Assembly: GCA_934190685.1 (NCBI GenBank)
Contig: CAKPTK010000009.1
Location: 1-31,437, forward strand
Length of the DNA stretch: 31,437 nucleotides
Source: an uncultured Prevotella sp.
GTDB lineage: Bacteria > Bacteroidota > Bacteroidia > Bacteroidales > Bacteroidaceae
Reading direction: 5' to 3'
The notes below the pieces were generated by a model. That model did no database searches and was not told where the DNA came from. It saw only the letters and a program-made list of their open reading frames with translations. Positions within the stretch are counted from its first letter, which is position 1. The number at the start of each line of letters is the position of its first letter. This document shows, piece by piece, positions 24,211 to 31,437 of the stretch. Position numbers and translations under genes: made by a program.

Positions 24211-25008
24211 TTAGTTGAATGTGACGGGAGTTCCGTCTGCCTCAGACAGTGGCTTTTCGTGAGTGTTGTTGTATTCTGTCAGTGCATCGTTGAGTATTTC
24301 CATCAGATTAGCATTGAATCCATAGGCTGGATAATACGACTGATAATAATACTTATAGGAGATGCTTTGTGCTGAATAGCCTGCAGCCCCAAGGGCTGCT
24401 TGTATGAAACGCACCTTGACATCGCCATAGTTGCCTAAGGCAGAGGAGTAATTGGCGTTCCATTCTTCGGCATTGTCTACCCACATGCTCTCCCAGTCGG
24501 TTTGGTCTTTCACCGTAATCTCATACTGCTGACGCTCCATGGTGCCTGCCACGAAGTCGCTGTGGTCATAATCCACCTTGATAATGACTTTGTATACTTT
24601 ATCGTCGGTAGGGCGCTTGCAGCGGATGTTGAACAAACGCTGATATTTCCCGGGTTCCATGACGGAGTCTGACGGCATGATGAGTTCGGGCATCTCATAG
24701 CCCTCTGCGGATTCTGCCTTGAGACGGATGGTCAGGGGCTTGTCGCTCAACCTACCTTCCAATTGCAGACAGACAGGTACATCGACATATTCCAAATCTA
24801 TTGTCTTCTTGGTGGCGTAATAGCCGAAGAAGTCTACGGTGGTGAATAGGTTCTCATAGCTGGTCGCGCCATCGCTCCATTTCCCGGAGTCATAAGTGAT
24901 GAAGTTTAAGCCGGGTGCGGCAGAGAATGGCTCTACCTCATCTTCTTTACAACTGGTGAAGGCGAGCAACACGCCACAAATTAAAAATGCTATTTTGTAA
25001 AGTTTCAT
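24211..25008 (-). CDS. DUF4843 domain lipoprotein
   Basis: 265 residues with a lipoprotein signal (MKLYKIAFLICGVLLAFTSC, Cys 20). The start of the mature chain (KEDEVEPFSAAPGLNFI) and the DUF4843 pattern (SYENLFTTVDF, DLEYVDVPVCLQLEG) are recognisable. DUF4843 proteins occur almost always between SusD and a PKD-like gene, as here. Probable surface accessory subunit of the transporter; function unknown. Gaps to both neighbours are 20 bp or less. Confidence 0.85.
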   Translation of the reverse strand: MKLYKIAFLICGVLLAFTSCKEDEVEPFSAAPGLNFITYDSGKWSDGATSYENLFTTVDFFGYYATKKTIDLEYVDVPVCLQLEGRLSDKPLTIRLKAESAEGYEMPELIMPSDSVMEPGKYQRLFNIRCKRPTDDKVYKVIIKVDYDHSDFVAGTMERQQYEITVKDQTDWESMWVDNAEEWNANYSSALGNYGDVKVRFIQAALGAAGYSAQSISYKYYYQSYYPAYGFNANLMEILNDALTEYNNTHEKPLSEADGTPVTFN

Positions 25009-25021
25009 AGTTGTTGTCTTT

Positions 25022-26464
25022 TTAGTTTACATTACCCAAAACAGTCTCATCGTCTGGAATCGGGAAGCGGTAGCGACTTTCCGTCATGTTGTCGATAGGA
25101 CAGAACTGGAAGGTCTTGTAGCCTTGGCGCTTGTAGAAGAACCAAAGTTGTCCTTCGCCATAGAATTCCTTGCGGTATTCTTTCTCAATGTTGTAGATTT
25201 TCTCTTTCTCATCGGCAAACGGCTGGAGGTCTTCCAGACCGCGTGCACTGCGCACGATAGAGAGCGTCTTGGCGGATTCAGCCAAGTCATCGGTGCATTC
25301 AGCGAGAATGTAATACATTTCCGGCAGACGGATGAGCGGCATATTGTTCTCCAATACGGAAGAGAACAGATTGTTTTGACTGAACTTAAGGGTATAGGCT
25401 CCGTTGGTGCTGATGGCAAAACCTGTACCGTCTTTCAGTCGCATATCGTTCTGACCGTCAACGGTCGTGTCAAAGATCTTGTAGAGTCGGTTCACATCAC
25501 CCAAGAAGATGTAGTAGTTCCACATCGTTACCTGGAACTCGCTCTTCACTCGGTCGGGGAATGTTTCCGAGTCCATGCTCATCGAGAAGATAAGTTCGGT
25601 GGAACCGATTTTATCCTGAGTGTTGTCCGTGATGAGCGAGAAACGCTTGCTGCCGTCAGCCTTCTTGGCATCGATAACTTCCTGCGCATATTTGGCGGCA
25701 TTCTCTTTGTCGCCCATCCAAAGATAGACACGTGCCAACTCTGCCTTGACAGCATACTTGTTCATGCGGTTGAAGCGGTAGTTGAGAAATGGGTCTATCG
25801 AAGAGTCACCCTCATAGACAGGAAAGGAGATGTTCATTGGATCGTTCTCCAACAACACTTCTGCCTCTTTCAGACTCTTTACGATGCTGTCTGCCACTTG
25901 GTTGGCTGGCATCAGTTTTGCCACGTCACGGTTGAACTGTGTGCGGTAGGGAATGGATGGTGAGGATGCATTGTCTTTGTAGATAGGGCCGAACATACGC
26001 AACAAGTCGAAATAGAGGAAAGAGCGCAGACCCAAAGCCTCTCCTTTGATGATGTCTTTGTATCCGGCGGTGTGGATGACATTGCCACGGGTCTCAATGT
26101 TGGACAACAAGTTGTTGATATTGGCAATCAGGTTGTAATCGCCTGTCCAGAAGTTCTCATAGTAGGACTGAGTTCTGGTAGATGGATAAGTATACCAAGT
26201 GACTTTGTCATAGTCTGCACCATTGTTCTCATCGTTGTAATAGCGCTGTGCCAATTGGTCAATGAAACCATAGGTCATCTCTCGTCCATAGAGCGATGTG
26301 GTGCTCATCTTGATATACACACCGGTCAGTGCTTCCTTGAAACCCTGCTCGTTTTTGAATAACTGTTCCTCGTCGACATTGGTCTTCGGATTTACATCCA
26401 GCCAGTCGTTGCAGGAGCAGAAGAGTGTGGCGAGTCCCAATATGATATATTGATATGCTTTCAT
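25022..26464 (-). CDS. SusD/RagB family nutrient-binding lipoprotein
   Basis: 480 residues, lipoprotein signal MKAYQYIILGLATLFCSC with Cys 18 at the lipidation site, then NDWLDVNPKTNVDEEQLF, the classic SusD N-terminus. The TPR-like segments (LARVYLWMGDKENAAKYAQEVID) and the C-terminal region with YRKEFYGEGQLWFFYKR are also standard. It forms a lid over the SusC barrel and captures the ligand. No carbohydrate-active enzyme is encoded nearby, so a glycan substrate is not supported. Confidence 0.93.
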   Translation of the reverse strand: MKAYQYIILGLATLFCSCNDWLDVNPKTNVDEEQLFKNEQGFKEALTGVYIKMSTTSLYGREMTYGFIDQLAQRYYNDENNGADYDKVTWYTYPSTRTQSYYENFWTGDYNLIANINNLLSNIETRGNVIHTAGYKDIIKGEALGLRSFLYFDLLRMFGPIYKDNASSPSIPYRTQFNRDVAKLMPANQVADSIVKSLKEAEVLLENDPMNISFPVYEGDSSIDPFLNYRFNRMNKYAVKAELARVYLWMGDKENAAKYAQEVIDAKKADGSKRFSLITDNTQDKIGSTELIFSMSMDSETFPDRVKSEFQVTMWNYYIFLGDVNRLYKIFDTTVDGQNDMRLKDGTGFAISTNGAYTLKFSQNNLFSSVLENNMPLIRLPEMYYILAECTDDLAESAKTLSIVRSARGLEDLQPFADEKEKIYNIEKEYRKEFYGEGQLWFFYKRQGYKTFQFCPIDNMTESRYRFPIPDDETVLGNVN

Positions 26465-26484
26465 ATAATATCTCTTTTATGTTC

Positions 26485-29400
26485 TTAGAATGTTAAGTTG
26501 AGCGACATGGAAATCTGTCGTGACATAGGATACTGGATGCCTCGTTCCTGCTTGATGGTTGACCAGTGGAACAGGTCTTCCATGTAGAGGCCGACAGAGG
26601 CACTGCTCAAGCCGAGCTTGCTGATCCACTGCTCATATCTCTTCTCGAAGCGATATTGGACGTTGATGGTGTTGAGCACCAACTCGTTTTGATCCATCAG
26701 GAAACGGGTGGTCGCCTTGGTCTGTGAACCGTTGGTAGCTGTAGTCACGGCTTTGTATCTTGCCAAGTCGCCGGGCTTCTGCCAACGGTCTGTATAAGCT
26801 CTGCGGTCGACATTGTAGCGGAGGTTGGCATTCTCAACCTTGTCTACCAAGGTTTTGTTGTAGTACTGTCCACCGAATTTATATTGTGAGGCAATGCTTA
26901 CGCTCAGACCACGCCAGTTGAAGTTCAAACTCATGGTTCCTTGCAGATCTGGCTCGGTGTCGCCTACAGGTACTTGGTCGGCGGCATTGTATTCGCTGGT
27001 GCGCTGACCGTCACGGGTTAAATAGACTTCCCGGCCGGTAATAGGATCGATGCCCAATGAGCGCACAGCCCAAATCATGGACTGGGAGTAGCCTTCCTCA
27101 TAACGGGGCAACGGACGGGACAACTTGTTGGGGTTGCTGGAGTCCTCTTTCATCTGCTGTTCGTTGCGGGTACGCATAGCGTTGGAGATCTTCTTGATGG
27201 TGTTCTTGTTGTGGCTACCGTTCACGACAAGGCTGAGGTTCATCTGCTTGGAGGCGATATAGAGCGGCATATAGCGGACGTTGAACTCGTATCCATTGTT
27301 GGAGATGTTGCCAATGTTGTCCTTGATGCTGCTGAAACCGATGGATGGAGCCAGAGAATAGTCAAGCACGGTGTTCTTGGTCATCTTGCGATAGTATTCA
27401 AAGCGACCGCTGAAGCGGTTGTGGAACATAGTGAAGTCGAGACCGAAGTTCCAGGAATTGGTGGTCTGCCATTTCAAGTCAGGGTTACCCATACCATAGA
27501 GCAACGCTCCCACCACGTCAGAACTCTGATAGATGCGCATGGTGTTGGCGTATGAATACATTTGGAGTGCTTGATAGGCGGCAAAACCTTGTGTACCGGT
27601 CACACCGTATGTGGCACGGAGCACAAGCTCGTCAAACACCTTGAGCTTTTTGATCCAGTTTTCCTTGTCCATGTTCCATCGCAAACCGGCTGACCAGAAA
27701 GGAGCATAGCGGTTGTTCCGACCGAATTCGGAAGAGGCGTCGATACGACCGTTGAGGTCGGCGGCATATTTCTGATTATAGGTGTAGCTGACTGTAGCCA
27801 CACCGCCGAAGGCACGGGTTGTGCTCTCGTCACCGTCGGTAGACTGTACCTTGGCACCCAGATACACTTCGTCCATGTTGTCGTTGGGAAAACCAGTAGA
27901 GGTGACACCGGCACTGTGGGTCTTGGTCTGTGTGATGTTCCAACGGAAATAGGAAGCCAATACGTGCTTGCCGTTCCACACCTTATTATAATTGGCAGTG
28001 AAGGCGGCATCCCATCCCAATTTCGTGTCGTTGCTCCAATTATACATACCTTTTTGATCAATGTTGGTGACACTGAGGTAGTCGGTATGGTTGGCAGACT
28101 TAAACACGTCGTTGTCTGATGTAGTCTTGGTCACGGTGAGGTCTACCGCCAAACGGAGACTGGGGATAGGGGTGTACTCGGCACGGAAAGCGTCACGCAC
28201 TTCAAAAGCGGTGTTCTTGTCCAAGGTCTTATATAAAGTGTTGTACATTGGGTTGCCGACATCGGTTCCAGATGTGCGGTAAGAATCGTCGTTGGTGGTC
28301 ACACTACGTTCCAAATATTGTGCTATCTGTCCATCGGCATCATAGATGCGGTAATAAGGATTCAGTTGTGCATATTGGTTGAAAGAACCATAGGGAGAAG
28401 TTCGGTCAGAGGTGGTATAGTCTACGTATGCCACATTGCTGATGAGCAAGCCTTTGTAACGATAACGGATGTCAAGACTGATGCTTGTTCCGTTCACACC
28501 GGTGCCTTTCATCACACCTGGGGCGCTGTTCACACCGGCATACAATTTATAGCGGAGTTCGTTGGAACCACCCTCAAGGTTGAGACCGTGACGTTGTGCG
28601 AAGACAGTGCGCAGAGGCTGGGAGAGCCAATAGGTGTTGACGCCTCGTTCCACCTCGAGCAATTTGCGGCGGTAGATATCTGATTTGTTTTGTTCATCTT
28701 GTGCTGTGGAATACTCATCATAGAAGCCAGCGCGTTTTTCCAATTCCAGCTTTTCCGCGGCATTGAGCAGGTTGTAGTCTGTCAGGTCAGGATATTCCAG
28801 TTTGTAGTTGCCGTTATAGGTGATGCGGAGCTTGCCGGCGGCAGGAGCCTTGGTTTCCACCACAATCACACCATTGGAGGCTTGTGAACCGTAGATGGCC
28901 ATGGCGGCGGCATCTTTCAACAAAGTCACACTTTCAATCTGTGCAGGGTCCAAGTCCATAATCTTGGTCACGCTGACACCGATAATACCGTCGAGCACAA
29001 ACAACGGCTGATTAGGGCGGGTGTCAATATCACCACGCATAATCACGGTCTCGTCGGTGGAATAGTCTCCCATGCTGGACTGGCCACGCATGCTGAAGTC
29101 TGGTACCGAACTCGGGTTGGAACCCGAGAGCATGTTGTCGCCCTTACGGAAACTCGGGTCGAGTAAAGTAATGGCGTTCAAAATATTGCCGGAAGACATC
29201 TTGCGGAGCTCGTCGCCCGACACTTTGTTGGCAGAACCGGTGAAACCCTCCTTTTTACGTTCAAAGATACCTGTGACGACCACGCCGTCGAGGGACTTTG
29301 AATTTTCTTTCATGACAATGGTCAGTGGCTTGCCTGCCCATTTCACTTTCTGTTCTTCATAGCCAACATAACTGATTGTTAAGGTCGACAGTTGTGCGAC

Positions 29401-29650
29401 TCCCTTTTTCAAGGTGAATTTACCGTCGATGTCTGTCACGGCTCCAATTCCCGTACCTTTGATACGGACGGAAGCTCCCACAATGGGTTCGCCATTGTCA
29501 TCGATGACCACACCGGTGCATTGAGTGCGCACGTCTTGCTGTTGTTGCTGTACGCTGACATTCTCATTGTTGCTTGTTGTTGGACTGGCAAAAATCACCC
29601 CCCCCCGATAAGCCAAGCAACATGCCGATAGATAGCAATGTCCTTTGCAT
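26485..29650 (-). CDS. SusC/RagA TonB-linked transporter; signal-peptide start out of frame at a G9 tract
   Basis: The body is intact: CarboxypepD_reg-like domain (TGVVIDDNGEPIVGASVRIKG), a plug with DGVVVTG, SVTLLKDAAAMAIYGSQASNGVIVV, and a ~700-residue barrel ending in SMSLNLTF. The long in-frame stretch begins only at a TTG (29616) and lacks a signal peptide. The ATG at 29650 gives MQRTLLSIGMLLGLSGGG, then DFCQSNNKQQ and a stop after 28 codons. The difference is one base in a run of nine Gs (29598-29606 on the coding strand); eight Gs would give MQRTLLSIGMLLGLSGG fused to VIFASPTTSNNENV, a textbook signal peptide. So the gene is either phase-variable (off here), recently broken, or affected by a homopolymer sequencing error. 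No STN domain, so no obvious anti-sigma partnership. First gene of the operon. Confidence 0.88.
29598..29606. repeat. Nine-base homopolymer (C9 on +, G9 on coding strand) in the susC signal region
   Basis: Longest G/C homopolymer I see in the window. It sits between the signal-peptide ATG (29650) and the rest of susC. A tract of 8 or 11 restores the frame; 9 does not. Confidence 0.85.
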
Positions 29651-29674
29651 AAGATTTAATTTGATTAGACATGA

Positions 29675-29700
29675 AAGACGCAACTTCAACGTTGTGTCTT
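29675..29700 (-). promoter_or_regulatory. Hairpin in the susC 5' leader
   Basis: Arms 29675-29684 and 29691-29700 can pair over 10 bp with one mismatch in the RNA around a 6-nt loop, about 25 nt upstream of the ATG. Possible translational control element; could be chance. Confidence 0.3.
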
Positions 29701-29801
29701 GTTGATTCTCTCTTCTATGAATATTTGTTGTTTTCTCTCTACATTAATCCAGAGTCCTCAGAATTAATCCGTTGAATCTGTGCTAAGTTATATTCTTTTG
29801 C

Positions 29802-29809
29802 AAAAGTAT
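29802..29809 (-). promoter_or_regulatory. -7 element of the susC operon
   Basis: TACTTTTG on the minus strand, followed by C, would give a leader of about 140 nt before ATG 29650. No good TTTG at -33, which could mean an activator is needed. Confidence 0.45.
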
Positions 29810-30100
29810 AAACTATTTTGTAAAAATACTTATTAAGGATGTTATATTTGGTTAAAATATTCTTTAGAAGTAATTGTTTGTAATTTCAATGTTGTAAAAC
29901 TATGAAATTGTTTAAGGATAGAGTGTGAAAATGATGGAATTTGCGAGATGTTTACTATCGCTAATCCTTTTTAATGTTTAAAGGAAAAACGTCTTAAACG
30001 CATCATTCCAGTTCTGACGCCTCCTCTCTGAATGAAACAGAAAGGTCGTGTGCGGAACTGGAATGAAATGGAAAGATCTGTTAGGATTTTTGTATTTGCC
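29810..30100. other. Intergenic region between murI and the susC promoter
   Basis: No gene seen. It is AT-rich up to about 30000, then contains a 12-bp perfect inverted repeat (30003-30014 with 30055-30066, 40-nt gap). The repeat lacks a following T-run in the murI direction, so I do not call it a terminator. Confidence 0.4.
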
Positions 30101-30940
30101 TTATTCTAAGTCGATGTGTTGCACGTTGACATCTTCGTGGAGGAAGATGCGGGCACTGTCCTTGAACTTGTCGGGATTTTCGGTTGTGAAATAGCGGACG
30201 GTGGCCCCTTTGGTGCAAGAACGGTTCATTTCGGGATGACGCTGCAAGTAGGACTGAAGACTTTCCGCCACATATTCCCCTTGGGGCACAATGCGTACAC
30301 CGGGTTGGATGTATTTTAGAATCTTTGGGGTGAGTAGTGGGTAGTGGGTGCAGCCGAGGATGATGGCATCGATTTGGGGGTCAAGCCGCATCAGGGCATC
30401 CAAACGCTTTTTCACGAAATAGTCGGCTCCAGGACCGTCGGCCTCGTTGTTCTCGATGATGGGCACCCACAGTGGGCAAGCCACACCGGAGACTTTGATG
30501 TCGGGATGGAGCTTTTGGATTTCAAGGCGATAGCTGTCGCTCTTGATGGTTCCTTCGGTGGCCAGCACGCCCACATGTCGGGTCTTGGTCAGCGAACCGA
30601 TGATTTCCGCGGTGGGACGGATTACGCCCAACACACGTCGCTGAGGGTCGAGTTGTGGCAGGTCGCGTTGCTGAATGCTACGCAAAGCCTTGGCTGAGGC
30701 TGTGTTGCACCCGAGGATGACCAGGTGGCAACCCATGGAGAACAGCTTGAGCACAGCCTGCCGTGTGAACTGGTAGACCACGTCGAAAGAACGGGAGCCG
30801 TAGGGAGCACGGGCATTGTCGCCCAAATAGATGTAATCGTATTCGGGCAGCAGTTGGCGGATGCCGTGCAGGATGGTCAGGCCGCCATAGCCGGAATCAA
30901 AAACGCCAATGGGGCCGGGTTCTGTTGGAAAATAGTTCAT
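30101..30940 (-). CDS. murI: Glutamate racemase
   Basis: 279-residue cytoplasmic enzyme making D-glutamate for peptidoglycan. Both catalytic cysteines are present: C78 in LGCNTAS and C197 in LGCTHYP, with D15-S16 in FDSGYGGL and H199. Length is usual (255-285). Its ATG overlaps the stop of the OmpH-like gene by 4 bp, so the two are translationally coupled, linking cell-wall precursor supply with an outer-membrane chaperone gene. Confidence 0.95.
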   Translation of the reverse strand: MNYFPTEPGPIGVFDSGYGGLTILHGIRQLLPEYDYIYLGDNARAPYGSRSFDVVYQFTRQAVLKLFSMGCHLVILGCNTASAKALRSIQQRDLPQLDPQRRVLGVIRPTAEIIGSLTKTRHVGVLATEGTIKSDSYRLEIQKLHPDIKVSGVACPLWVPIIENNEADGPGADYFVKKRLDALMRLDPQIDAIILGCTHYPLLTPKILKYIQPGVRIVPQGEYVAESLQSYLQRHPEMNRSCTKGATVRYFTTENPDKFKDSARIFLHEDVNVQHIDLE

Positions 30941-31437
30941 TTGAGGGCGTCTTTGACAAGAAGGTTGATGTCTTCTCCCATGCCGGGGTCGGTATACGGA
31001 CAGGCATCATGGTCGGTGTTGATGACAAAGGCGAGCTGGCGCTCTTTGCCGATACGCTGCACTGCGGCAAGAATCTTGGTCCGTAATGGTGCATAAGCGT
31101 CCTTTTCCGCCTGTTTGAGCAGTCGCTGGGCTTCAGCCTTGAAGGCGATGTTCTTCTTCATCAATTCTTGAAGTTCAGCCTGCCGCTTTTGAAGAATGGT
31201 GGGGGCGAAATCACGTTGTCCTTCCAAAAACTGCTCATATTTGGCGTTGAACTCATTCTCCACACGCTTGGTCTCCGCATCATATTTGGCGCGCAGGTCG
31301 GCAAGATTCTTCTCGACAATGGCCTTGTCGGGCATGGAGTTGAGAATCTCGGTGTAGCTGAAATAGCCAAACTTGACATTTTGGGCACTTGCCAACAGGG
31401 GCAGCAATGCCAAGACAAACAACAGATAAAGTTTTGT
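30937..31437 (-). CDS. OmpH/Skp family periplasmic chaperone, N-terminus cut off by window edge
   Basis: About 166 residues visible. The frame stays open to the window edge (TKLYLLFVLALLPLLASAQ), which reads as the end of a signal peptide, so the true ATG is probably a few codons beyond 31437; the TTG at 31422 is inside the hydrophobic core and is not a convincing start. The mature protein begins NVKFGYFSYTEILNSMPD, then a long charged coiled coil (about KAIVEKNLADLRAKYDAETKRVENEF to EAQRLLKQAEKDAY), and ends IGKERQLAFVINTD, as in Skp/OmpH. It would hold unfolded outer-membrane proteins in the periplasm. In Bacteroidales such genes commonly occur in tandem near bamA; the neighbour on that side is not visible. 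Confidence 0.88.
   Translation of the reverse strand, partial: TKLYLLFVLALLPLLASAQNVKFGYFSYTEILNSMPDKAIVEKNLADLRAKYDAETKRVENEFNAKYEQFLEGQRDFAPTILQKRQAELQELMKKNIAFKAEAQRLLKQAEKDAYAPLRTKILAAVQRIGKERQLAFVINTDHDACPYTDPGMGEDINLLVKDALK

Noticed and set aside
31161..31422. OmpH-like gene starting at TTG 31422
   Set aside because: The frame stays open to the window edge and the TTG falls within the hydrophobic core of the signal peptide, so the real start is outside the window.
1..31437. tRNA or rRNA genes
   Set aside because: I saw no cloverleaf or conserved rRNA segments on either strand by eye; a covariance-model scan was not possible here.

Overview
The window looks like chromosomal DNA from a Bacteroidales bacterium, most like Prevotella and relatives. 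The reasons are a SusC/SusD pair with DUF4843 and PKD-like lipoproteins, a GLPGLI-family protein, TlpA-like and DsbD-like envelope proteins, and promoters with the Bacteroidetes TTTG / TAnnTTTG pattern. This is judged from protein families and promoter motifs, not from a database search.

Layout. 1-955 (-) is the N-terminal part of a Na/Pi cotransporter, divergent from a TGS/SAD-nucleoside kinase fusion (1099-2766) and a small metallophosphoesterase (2801-3343). A perfect bidirectional terminator separates these from a convergent greA-HIT operon (3394-4272, -). A DsbD-type thiol transporter follows (4511-6535, +). 6536-7789 has no convincing protein gene but is full of structure: a terminator, two identical 12-bp palindromes, a promoter, a roughly 390-nt putative non-coding RNA with a 114-nt stretch lacking any C, and a roughly 500-bp element bounded by 110-bp inverted repeats.

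7790-13191 (+) is a polymorphic-toxin island. It has an exported partner gene broken by a TGA in its signal peptide, a secreted GC-rich RHS protein whose last ~165 residues are an AT-rich tip with the His...Cys order of permuted papain-like enzymes, then AT-rich multi-pass membrane proteins (candidate immunity proteins), the last of them frameshifted. The island abuts, stop codon to stop codon, a nuclease-helicase (13192-16551, -) expressed behind upp (uracil salvage).

17315-22455 (-) is a probable envelope operon: TlpA-like thioredoxin, a small exported protein, GLPGLI protein and a TonB-receptor-like beta-barrel. Upstream on the same strand, behind a strong terminator, is a SusC-SusD-DUF4843-PKD-like operon (22535-29650) with no glycoside hydrolase. 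The susC signal-peptide start is out of frame with the rest of the gene because of a nine-G run; eight Gs would restore a classical signal peptide. The window ends with murI and an OmpH/Skp-like gene overlapping by 4 bp (30101-31437, -).

The most interesting items are the G9 tract in susC (possible phase variation or a sequence error), the C-depleted RNA with repeated motifs and paired palindromes upstream, the inverted-repeat element, and the RHS toxin tip with its decaying accessory genes.
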